Both the position numbers and the translations under genes were made by a program. A stretch of DNA of 64,000 bases from Streptomyces zaomyceticus (GTDB lineage Bacteria > Actinomycetota > Actinomycetes > Streptomycetales > Streptomycetaceae). Of this stretch, positions 7,744-15,102 are shown one piece after another. Below the pieces are notes generated by a model, which was not told the DNA's origin, did no database searches, and saw only the letters and a list, made by a program, of their open reading frames with translations. The DNA is taken from the NCBI RefSeq assembly GCF_014656215.1, contig NZ_BNBZ01000003.1, positions 62,001 to 126,000 on the forward strand, written 5' to 3'. The number at the start of each line of letters is the position of its first letter. Within the stretch, counting starts at the first letter, position 1.

Positions 7744-8727
7744 ATGCCCGGCCGCAGCAGTACCAGCCGCCTGTCCCCGGACGGATTCGCCTACGGCGCG
7801 GCCGCGGGTCTCGCCGTCGATCTGCTCATCGGCGACCCCCGCCGCGGCCACCCCGTCGCCGCGTTCGGCCGGGCTGCCGCCGCCGTCGAGCAGCGCCTCC
7901 ACCACGACCACCGCGGCTGGGGCGCCCTGCACACCCTCGTCTGCGCCGGCTCCACCGCTGCCCTGGGGGCGCTCGCCGCACGGGCCGTACGCGACCGGCC
8001 TGCCGCCGCCGTCGCGCTGACCGCCGCCTCCGTCTGGGCCGTCGTCGGCGGTACGACCCTGGGCCGGGAGGCCCGCGCCATCGGCGGGGCGCTCGCCGCC
8101 GGGGACCTGGACGTGGCCCGGGAGCGGCTGCCGCACCTGTGCGGGCGCGACCCCCAGTCCCTCGACGGACCGGCGATGGCCCGCGCCGTCGTCGAGTCGG
8201 TCGCCGAGAACACCTCCGACGCCGTGGTCGGCGCCCTCTTCTGGGGCGCCGTCGCCGGTGTGCCCGGCCTCGTCGGCTTCCGGGCCGTCAACACCCTGGA
8301 CGCGATGGTCGGCCACAAGTCGCCCCGCCACCGCCGCTTCGGCTGGGCCTCGGCGCGCCTCGACGACGTGGCCGGCTGGCCCGGGGCCCGGCTGACGGCC
8401 GCCCTCGCGACCGTCGCCGGCGGCGACCCGCGGGGAGCCGTACGGGCCTGGCGGGCGGACGCGTCGAAGCACCCGAGCCCCAACGCGGGCCCGGTCGAGG
8501 CCTCCTTCGCGGGCGCGCTCGGCGTACGGCTCGGGGGCACCCTCTCGTACGGCGGGCGGGTCGAGCACCGGCCGGTGCTCAACGGGGAGGGGCGGCCCGT
8601 CGAGGTCGCCGACATCGACCGGGCGGTACGGCTGTCGCGACGGGTCACCGGACTCACTCTGGCCGCCTGTGTGGGCGGCCGCATGATCATCGGCGCCCTG
8701 GGGGCCCGGAAGCGGAGGAACGCATGA
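7744..8727 (+). CDS. cobD: Adenosylcobinamide-phosphate synthase (CobD/CbiB)
   Basis: 327-residue membrane enzyme that attaches the aminopropanol (phosphate) arm to adenosylcobyric acid late in cobalamin synthesis. The N-terminal signature AAGLAVDLLIGDPRRGHPVAAFGRA is diagnostic of CobD/CbiB, as are SVAENTSDAVVGALFWGAVAGVPG and the region FRAVNTLDAMVGHKS. Several hydrophobic segments agree with an inner-membrane protein; length is normal. It is first in the riboswitch-controlled operon and its stop overlaps the start of cobQ in an ATGA. Confidence 0.95.
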   Translation: MPGRSSTSRLSPDGFAYGAAAGLAVDLLIGDPRRGHPVAAFGRAAAAVEQRLHHDHRGWGALHTLVCAGSTAALGALAARAVRDRPAAAVALTAASVWAVVGGTTLGREARAIGGALAAGDLDVARERLPHLCGRDPQSLDGPAMARAVVESVAENTSDAVVGALFWGAVAGVPGLVGFRAVNTLDAMVGHKSPRHRRFGWASARLDDVAGWPGARLTAALATVAGGDPRGAVRAWRADASKHPSPNAGPVEASFAGALGVRLGGTLSYGGRVEHRPVLNGEGRPVEVADIDRAVRLSRRVTGLTLAACVGGRMIIGALGARKRRNA

Positions 8728-10232
8728 GGGGTGGGGGGCTGCTGGTCGCCGGCACCACGTCCGACGCCGGCAAGAGCGTCGTCACGGCCGGAATCTGCCG
8801 CTGGCTGGTCCGCAAGGGCCTCAAGGTGGCGCCGTTCAAGGGGCAGAACATGTCCCTCAACTCCTTCGTGACCCGCGAGGGCGCCGAGATCGGGCGGGCC
8901 CAGGCCATGCAGGCGCAGGCCGCCCGCGTCGAGCCGACCGCGCTCATGAACCCGGTGCTGCTCAAGCCCGGCAGCGACCGCTCCAGCCAGGTCGTCCTGA
9001 TGGGCAGGCCGGTGGGTGAGCTGAGCGCCCGCGGCTACCACGGCGGACGGCAGAAGGAACTCTTCGAGCCGGTGATGGCGTGCCTGGAGGAGCTCCGGAG
9101 CACCTACGACGCCGTGATCTGCGAAGGGGCGGGCAGCCCGGCCGAGATCAACCTGCGGCGCACCGACATCGTGAACATGGGCATCGCGCGGGCCGCGCGG
9201 CTGCCCGTCGTCGTGGTCGGGGACATCGACCGGGGCGGGGTCTTCGCCCAGTTCTTCGGCACGACGGCGCTGCTCTCCCCCGAGGACCAGGAACTCGTCG
9301 CCGGATACCTCGTGAACAAGTTCCGCGGCGACGTGACCCTGCTGGAGCCGGGCCTCGACATGCTCCACGGGCTCACCGGGCGCCGTACCTTCGGCGTACT
9401 GCCGTACGCCCACGGGCTCGGCATCGACGAGGAGGACGGCCTGCGGGTCTCCCTCCGGGGCGCGGTGCGCGAGTCCGTCGTCGCACCGCCGGTCGGCGAG
9501 GACGTGCTGCGGGTCGCGGTCTGCGCCGTACCGCTGATGTCCAACTTCACGGATGTGGACGCGCTGGCGGCGGAGCCGGGTGTGGTCGTGCGGTTCGTCG
9601 ACCGGGCCGAGGAGCTCGTCGACGCGGACCTGGTCGTGGTGCCCGGCACCCGCGGCACGGTCAAGGCGCTCGCCTGGCTGCGGGAACGCGGTCTCGCCGA
9701 CGCGCTGGCCCGGCGCGCGGCCGAGGGCCGGCCCGTGCTCGGCATCTGCGGCGGCTTCCAGGTCCTCGGCGAGCACATCGAGGACGAGGTCGAGTCCCGG
9801 GCCGGGGCCGTCGACGGGCTCGGGCTGCTGCCCGTGCGGGTCCGCTTCGCGCAGGAGAAGACCCTCGCCCGGCCGGTCGGCTCCGCCCTCGGGGAGCACG
9901 TCGAGGGGTACGAGATCCACCACGGCGTCGCCGACGTACAGGGCGGGGAGCCGTTCCTGGACGGGTGCCGGGTGGGGTCCGTCTGGGGCACCCACTGGCA
10001 CGGCTCCCTGGAGAGCGACGGGTTCCGGCGGGCGTTCCTGCGGGAGGTCGCGGCGGCTGCCGGACGGCGGTTCGTTCCGGCGCCCGACACCTCGTTCGGG
10101 GCGCTGCGGGAGGAGCAGCTGGACCGGCTCGGCGACCTGATCGAGGAGCACGCGGACACGGACGCGCTGCTGCGGCTGATCGAGCAGGGGGCTCCCGCGG
10201 GGCTGCCGTTCGTGCCGCCGGGTGCGCCGTGA
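8724..10232 (+). CDS. cobQ: Cobyric acid synthase (CobQ/CbiP)
   Basis: 502-residue glutamine-dependent amidotransferase that amidates side chains b, d, e and g of adenosylcobyrinic acid a,c-diamide. The N-terminal synthetase domain starts LLVAGTTSDAGKSVVTAGICRWL with its P-loop-like motif and has KGQNMSLNSFVT and GDIDRGGVFAQ. The C-terminal class I glutamine amidotransferase domain carries the catalytic Cys at about residue 342 in LGICGGFQVLG, and the GYEIHHG and THWHG histidines. The frame is open far upstream, but ATG 8724, overlapping the cobD stop (ATGA), is the start because the P-loop domain begins there. Only 55 bases separate it from the chelatase gene. Confidence 0.96.
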   Translation: MRGGGLLVAGTTSDAGKSVVTAGICRWLVRKGLKVAPFKGQNMSLNSFVTREGAEIGRAQAMQAQAARVEPTALMNPVLLKPGSDRSSQVVLMGRPVGELSARGYHGGRQKELFEPVMACLEELRSTYDAVICEGAGSPAEINLRRTDIVNMGIARAARLPVVVVGDIDRGGVFAQFFGTTALLSPEDQELVAGYLVNKFRGDVTLLEPGLDMLHGLTGRRTFGVLPYAHGLGIDEEDGLRVSLRGAVRESVVAPPVGEDVLRVAVCAVPLMSNFTDVDALAAEPGVVVRFVDRAEELVDADLVVVPGTRGTVKALAWLRERGLADALARRAAEGRPVLGICGGFQVLGEHIEDEVESRAGAVDGLGLLPVRVRFAQEKTLARPVGSALGEHVEGYEIHHGVADVQGGEPFLDGCRVGSVWGTHWHGSLESDGFRRAFLREVAAAAGRRFVPAPDTSFGALREEQLDRLGDLIEEHADTDALLRLIEQGAPAGLPFVPPGAP

Positions 10233-10287
10233 CGCGGGGCCGTCCTTGCGGACAACAGCGAATCGAACTCGAGGAAAGGACCACCCG

Positions 10288-12369
10288 ATGAGCACCCGGT
10301 ACCCGTTCACCGCCGTCGTCGGCATGGACGACCTGCGGCTCGCGCTGCTGCTCAACGCCGTCAGCCCGGCCGTGGGCGGGGTGCTGGTCCGTGGCGAGAA
10401 GGGCACCGCCAAGTCCACCGCCGTCCGGGCGCTCGCCGAGCTGCTGCCCGCCGTGCCCGTGGTCACCGGCTGCCGGTTCAGCTGCGATCCGGACTCGCCC
10501 GACCCCGGCTGCCCCGACGGTCCCCACGCGACCGGGCCCGGGACCGAGCGGGCCGCCCGCATGGTCGAGCTGCCCGTCGGCGCCTCCGAGGACCGGCTCG
10601 TCGGTTCGCTCGACATCGAGAAGGCACTCAGCGAGGGGGTCAAGGCCTTCGAGCCCGGGCTGCTCGCCGCCGCCCACCGGGGCATTCTCTATGTCGACGA
10701 GGTCAATCTGCTGAGCGACCACCTCATCGACCATCTGCTCGACGCCGCCGCGATGGGCTCCTCCTACGTCGAGCGCGAGGGCGTCTCCGTGCGGCACGCC
10801 GCCCGGTTCCTGCTCGTCGGCACCATGAACCCCGAGGAGGGCGAGCTCCGTCCGCAGCTGCTCGACCGCTTCGGGCTGACCGTCGAGGTCGCCGCCTCCC
10901 GCGAACCGGAGCAGCGGGTCGAGGTCGTCCGGCGACGCCTCGCCTTCGAGGACGACCCGGGCGCCTTCGCCGCCCGCTGGGCCGGCGAGGAGACCGCGCT
11001 GCGCGGCCGGATCACCGCCGCCCGCGCCCTGCTGCCGCGGGTGGCCCTCGGCGACGCCGTGCTGCTCCAGATCGCCGCCACCTGCGCCGCCTTCGAGGTG
11101 GACGGCATGCGCGCCGACATCGTCATGGCGCGGACGGCGACCGCGCTCGCCGCCTGGGCCGGTCGCACCGAGGTCACCTCCGAGGACGTACGGCAGGCCG
11201 CGCTCCTCGCCCTCCCCCACCGGCGGCGCCGCTCCCCCTTCGACGCACCCGGCCTCGACGAGGACAAGCTCGACGAGACCCTGGAGCAGTTCAAGGGCGA
11301 CCCGGACGAGGACCCCGAGCCCGAGGGTCCCGGGGACGGCGGTCCCGACGACGGGGGTCCCGGTGACGGCGGCCCCGGTGACGGCGGCCCCGGTGGGGGT
11401 GTTCCGCCGCAGGCCGACGGGCCCCCCGTCGAGAACGCGCCGGCTCCCGAGGAGGCCGCCTCGCCCGACGAGGCCCCCGCGCCCGCCCCCGCGCCCCAGG
11501 GCGCCGGTTCCGGCGAGCGGGCCGCCGTGGCCGCCGCCGAGCCCTTCCGCACCAAGGTGCTCAGCGTGCCCGGTCTCGGCGAGGGCGCGGCCGGACGCCG
11601 CTCCCGGGCCCGTACCGAGCACGGCCGCACCACCGGCTCCGTACGCCCCCGGGGCGCGCTGACCAAGCTGCACCTGGCCGCGACCGTGCAGGCCGCGGCC
11701 CCGCACCAGAAGACCCGTGGGCGGACCGGGCCCGGCCTGGTCGTCCGCCGCGACGACCTGCGGCAGGCCACCCGGGAGGGACGCGAGGGCAACCTGGTGC
11801 TCTTCGCCGTGGACGCCTCGGGCTCGATGGCGGCGCGGAAGCGGATGAGTGCGGTGAAGGGCGCCGTCCTCTCGCTGCTGCTCGACGCCTACCAGCGGCG
11901 CGACAAGGTCGGCCTGATCACCTTCCGGGGCCGGGACGCCGAGCTCGCGCTGCCGCCGACCTCGTCCGTGGACGCGGCCGCGGCCCGGCTCGAGAAGCTT
12001 CCGACCGGCGGCCGCACCCCGCTGTCGGCCGGGCTGCTCAAGGCCCACGACGTGCTGCGGATCGAGCGGCTGCGGGACCCCTCGCGCCGCCCCCTGCTCG
12101 TCGTCGTGACCGACGGCCGGGCGACCGGCGGCGGCGCCGACCCGGTGGCGCTGGCCGCCCGCGCGGCACGGCTGCACGCCGCGGAGGGCACGGCCTGCGT
12201 CGTCGTGGACTGCGAGACCGGACCCGTCCGGCTCGGGCTCGCCCGGGAGCTCGCCCGTGAACTCGGCGGCACCGCCGTCACCCTGGACGAGCTGCGCGCC
12301 GACTCCATCGCCGGCCTCGTCCGGGACGTACAGGGAAACCCGAAGACCACCGCCAGGAGGGCCGCTTAA
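10288..12369 (+). CDS. Fused magnesium/cobalt-chelatase-like AAA+ and VWA subunit (BchI-BchD type)
   Basis: 693-residue fusion of a BchI/ChlI-type AAA+ ATPase with a BchD/ChlD-type integrin (VWA) domain, the motor and adaptor for a CobN-type cobalt chelatase. Walker A is GEKGTAKS (36-43) and Walker B ILYVDEVN (133-140), with sensor GTMNPEEG. An acidic, Gly/Pro-rich linker with several GDGGP units joins the halves (about 345-385). The VWA MIDAS motif is DASGS at about 509-513. The AGGAAAGGA ribosome site precedes ATG 10288. Its large partner CobN is not found beside it. It overlaps cobO by one base (TAATG), so the operon is translationally coupled. Confidence 0.92.
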   Translation: MSTRYPFTAVVGMDDLRLALLLNAVSPAVGGVLVRGEKGTAKSTAVRALAELLPAVPVVTGCRFSCDPDSPDPGCPDGPHATGPGTERAARMVELPVGASEDRLVGSLDIEKALSEGVKAFEPGLLAAAHRGILYVDEVNLLSDHLIDHLLDAAAMGSSYVEREGVSVRHAARFLLVGTMNPEEGELRPQLLDRFGLTVEVAASREPEQRVEVVRRRLAFEDDPGAFAARWAGEETALRGRITAARALLPRVALGDAVLLQIAATCAAFEVDGMRADIVMARTATALAAWAGRTEVTSEDVRQAALLALPHRRRRSPFDAPGLDEDKLDETLEQFKGDPDEDPEPEGPGDGGPDDGGPGDGGPGDGGPGGGVPPQADGPPVENAPAPEEAASPDEAPAPAPAPQGAGSGERAAVAAAEPFRTKVLSVPGLGEGAAGRRSRARTEHGRTTGSVRPRGALTKLHLAATVQAAAPHQKTRGRTGPGLVVRRDDLRQATREGREGNLVLFAVDASGSMAARKRMSAVKGAVLSLLLDAYQRRDKVGLITFRGRDAELALPPTSSVDAAAARLEKLPTGGRTPLSAGLLKAHDVLRIERLRDPSRRPLLVVVTDGRATGGGADPVALAARAARLHAAEGTACVVVDCETGPVRLGLARELARELGGTAVTLDELRADSIAGLVRDVQGNPKTTARRAA

Positions 12370-12977
12370 TGCCGCAGGGACAGCCGACCGTCGTACCCGA
12401 CGACGGACTCACCACCCGTCAGCGCCGCAACCGGGCCCTGGTGATGGTGCACACGGGCGTCGGCAAGGGGAAGTCGACCGCCGCGTTCGGCATGGCGCTG
12501 CGCGCCTGGAACCAGGGCTGGCCGATCGGGGTGTTCCAGTTCGTCAAGTCCGCCAAGTGGAAGGTCGGCGAGGAGAACGCCCTCAAGGCGCTCGGCGAGA
12601 CCGGCAAGGGCGGCACGGTCACCTGGAACAAGATGGGCGAGGGCTGGTCCTGGATCCAGCGCGAGGTCGCCGAGGGCGAGCAGTCGCACGAGGAGAAGGC
12701 ACGCGAGGGCTGGGAGCAGGTCAAGCGGGACCTCGCCGAGGAGAAGTACAAGTTCTACGTCCTCGACGAGTTCGCCTACCTGCTGCACTGGGGCTGGATC
12801 GACACCGCGGAGGTCGTCGAGGTGCTGCGCGACCGCCCGGGCCACCAGCACGTCGTCATCACCGGCCGGAACGCGCCGCAGGAGCTCGTCGACTTCGCGG
12901 ATCTCGTCACCGACATGTCCAAGGTCAAGCACCCGATGGACGCCGGTCAGAAGGGCCAGCGGGGCATCGAGTGGTAG
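12369..12977 (+). CDS. cobO: Cob(I)yrinic acid a,c-diamide adenosyltransferase (CobO/BtuR)
   Basis: 202-residue cytosolic enzyme of the CobA/CobO/BtuR family that transfers the 5'-deoxyadenosyl group from ATP to the corrin cobalt. The family P-loop HTGVGKGKSTAAFG is at 28-41, followed by FQFVKSAKWKVGEE and the C-terminal VLDEFAYLLHWGW and VVITGRNAPQELVD. Length is as expected. The ATG shares one base with the stop of the chelatase gene, and the end overlaps cobB by seven bases. Confidence 0.96.
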   Translation: MPQGQPTVVPDDGLTTRQRRNRALVMVHTGVGKGKSTAAFGMALRAWNQGWPIGVFQFVKSAKWKVGEENALKALGETGKGGTVTWNKMGEGWSWIQREVAEGEQSHEEKAREGWEQVKRDLAEEKYKFYVLDEFAYLLHWGWIDTAEVVEVLRDRPGHQHVVITGRNAPQELVDFADLVTDMSKVKHPMDAGQKGQRGIEW

Positions 12978-14350
12978 CACGTCTCGTCATCGCCGCGCCC
13001 TCCTCGGGCGCGGGCAAGACCACGGTCGCGACCGGCCTGATGGCCGCGTTCGCCGGCCGTGGTCTGGCCGTCTCCCCGCACAAGGTCGGGCCGGACTACA
13101 TCGACCCCGGCTACCACGCGCTCGCGACGGGACGGCCGGGCCGCAACCTCGACGCGTACATGTGCGGTACGGGGCTGATCGCGCCGCTCTTCGAACACGG
13201 GGCGCGCGGCTGCGACCTGGCCGTGGTCGAAGGGGTCATGGGCCTGTACGACGGAGCCGCCGACCAGGGCGAACTCGCCTCCACCGCACAGGTGTCGAAG
13301 CTGCTCAAGGCACCCGTGGTGCTCGTCGTCGACGCCTCGTCGCAGTCGCGGTCGGTGGCGGCGCTCGTGCACGGGTTCGCGTCCTGGGATCCGGAGGTAC
13401 GGATCGGGGGCGTGATCCTCAACAAGGTCGCGACGGACCGGCACGAGCACCTCCTGCGGGAGGCGCTCGGGGAGTCGGGGGTTCCGGTGCTGGGGGTGCT
13501 GCGGCGGGCCCCCGCCGTCGCCACGCCGTCGCGGCACCTGGGGCTCGTGCCGGTCGCCGAGCGGCAGGCCGCGGCGGTCGAGGCGGTGGCCGCGCAGGCG
13601 GAACAGGTGCGTGCCGGGTGCGACATGGAGGCACTGCTCGCGCTGGCGCGCAGCGCGCCGGACCTGCGCACCGAGGCCTGGTCGCCGGAGACCGCCGGGC
13701 GGCCGGGCACCGGTGGCGCCGTGCTGCCCGCCCGCCCCGCCCCGCGGGTCGCCGTGGCCGGGGGCGCCGCCTTCACGTTCTCCTACGCCGAGCACGCCGA
13801 GCTGCTCACCGCCGCCGGGGCCGAGGTCGTCGCCTTCGATCCCCTGCGGGACGAGGCCCTGCCCGAGGGGACCTCGGGACTCGTCATAGGCGGGGGGTTC
13901 CCCGAGATGTACGGCGGTGAGCTGTCCGCCAACGAGCCGTTGCGGAAGGCCGTCGCCGCGCTCGCCGCCACCGGGGCGCCCGTCGCCGCCGAGTGCGCAG
14001 GGCTGCTGTATCTGGCGCGGTCGCTCGACGGCTCACCCATGTGCGGGGTGCTCGACGCGGACGCGCGGATGTCGGAGCGGCTCACGCTCGGGTACCGGGA
14101 CGCCGTCGCCGTCAACGACAGCGTGCTCGCCCCCGCGGGGGCGCGGATGCGGGGTCACGAGTTCCACCGGACCGTGATCGAGCCGGGTGCCGGGGAACTG
14201 GCCGCCTGGGGGCTGCGGCAGCCCGAGCACCGTGTCGAGGGCTTCGTCCAGGGGGGAGTGCACGCCAGTTATGTGCACACCCACTGGGCCGGTGCCCCCG
14301 AGGTGGCCGCGCGGTTCGTCGAGCGGTGCGCGGGCGGTCCGGTCGCGTGA
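12971..14350 (+). CDS. cobB: Cobyrinic acid a,c-diamide synthase (CobB/CbiA)
   Basis: 459-residue ATP- and glutamine-dependent enzyme that amidates carboxylates a and c of (hydrogeno)byrinic acid. The N-terminal P-loop is APSSGAGKTTVATGLMAAF, followed by SPHKVGPDYIDPGYH and VVEGVMGLYDG. The glutaminase domain has its nucleophile Cys at about 342 in AAECAGLLYL and ends with GHEFHR and SYVHTHWAG. GTG 12971 is the start, in frame and overlapping the end of cobO by seven bases; no later start would keep the P-loop strand. It ends two bases from the convergent ZIP gene. Confidence 0.95.
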   Translation: MVARLVIAAPSSGAGKTTVATGLMAAFAGRGLAVSPHKVGPDYIDPGYHALATGRPGRNLDAYMCGTGLIAPLFEHGARGCDLAVVEGVMGLYDGAADQGELASTAQVSKLLKAPVVLVVDASSQSRSVAALVHGFASWDPEVRIGGVILNKVATDRHEHLLREALGESGVPVLGVLRRAPAVATPSRHLGLVPVAERQAAAVEAVAAQAEQVRAGCDMEALLALARSAPDLRTEAWSPETAGRPGTGGAVLPARPAPRVAVAGGAAFTFSYAEHAELLTAAGAEVVAFDPLRDEALPEGTSGLVIGGGFPEMYGGELSANEPLRKAVAALAATGAPVAAECAGLLYLARSLDGSPMCGVLDADARMSERLTLGYRDAVAVNDSVLAPAGARMRGHEFHRTVIEPGAGELAAWGLRQPEHRVEGFVQGGVHASYVHTHWAGAPEVAARFVERCAGGPVA

Positions 14351-14352
14351 GG

Positions 14353-15081
14353 TCAGCCGCCGGAGACTCCCACCACGAGCCAGATGAAGCCGACGCCCGC
14401 CACCGTGCACAGCAGGGTGGAGCGGGCGGGGTGGTCGTGGTGGGCCTCCGGCAGGATCTCGGCGGCGGCCAGATAGAGCAGGGCGCCGCCGAAGAAGCCG
14501 AGATAGCTGCCGAGGAGTTCCTCCGGAAGGGTGAACAGCAGGGTGGAGGCGGCACCGACGATCGGGGCGAGGGCGTCCGCGACGAGCATGCCGACGGCCT
14601 TGCGGCGCGCGTTCCCGTAGAGGCTCGTGATCGTGTACGTGTTGAAGCCGTCGGCGAAGTCATGGGTGATGACCGCGAGGGCGACGGTGGCGCCCATGCC
14701 ACCGCCCACCTGGAAGGCGGCGCCGAGCGCGATGCCGTCCATGAGGCTGTGACCGACCATCGCGGCGGCCGCCGTCATACCGACCTGCGGGACCCTCTCG
14801 TCGGCCGCCACACCGTGCGCGGCCTGCCGTACGGCGAGGAGTCGCTCCACGACATGGGCGAGGAGGAAGCCGCCGACGAACAGCAGCAGGGCCTCCGGGA
14901 CACCGAAGACCTTGTCGCCCGCGGCCTCCAGGGCCTCCGGCAGCAGGTCGAGTCCGACGACGCCGAGCATGAGTCCGCCGGCGAGGCCGAGGACGAGGTG
15001 GCGCCGGTCGGTGACGCGTCCCGCGACCCAGCCTCCGAAGAGCGTCATGAGGAACGCGCCGAGCGCGACGACTACAGCCAT
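14353..15081 (-). CDS. ZIP-family divalent metal transporter
   Basis: 242-residue polytopic protein of the ZIP family. About seven or eight hydrophobic spans are visible. The metal-binding helices read GHSLMDGIALGAAF and THDFADGFNTYTI, typical for the fourth and fifth spans of bacterial ZIPs. A short charged loop lies between spans three and four. ATG 15081 is chosen because the first span (VVVALGAFLMTLFGGWVAG) begins directly after it. Lying between cobalamin genes, it could bring in cobalt or zinc, but metal choice cannot be read from sequence. It is convergent with cobB and divergent from the CobE-domain frame, with only about 20 bases between the two starts. Confidence 0.85.
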   Translation of the reverse strand: MAVVVALGAFLMTLFGGWVAGRVTDRRHLVLGLAGGLMLGVVGLDLLPEALEAAGDKVFGVPEALLLFVGGFLLAHVVERLLAVRQAAHGVAADERVPQVGMTAAAAMVGHSLMDGIALGAAFQVGGGMGATVALAVITHDFADGFNTYTITSLYGNARRKAVGMLVADALAPIVGAASTLLFTLPEELLGSYLGFFGGALLYLAAAEILPEAHHDHPARSTLLCTVAGVGFIWLVVGVSGG

Positions 15082-15102
15082 GGGCCTTTGGTATCGGATC
15101 GG

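Noticed and set aside
8139..8723. Extended N-terminus of cobQ
   Set aside because: The frame is open upstream through most of cobD, but the CobQ P-loop domain starts at ATG 8724, which overlaps the cobD stop.
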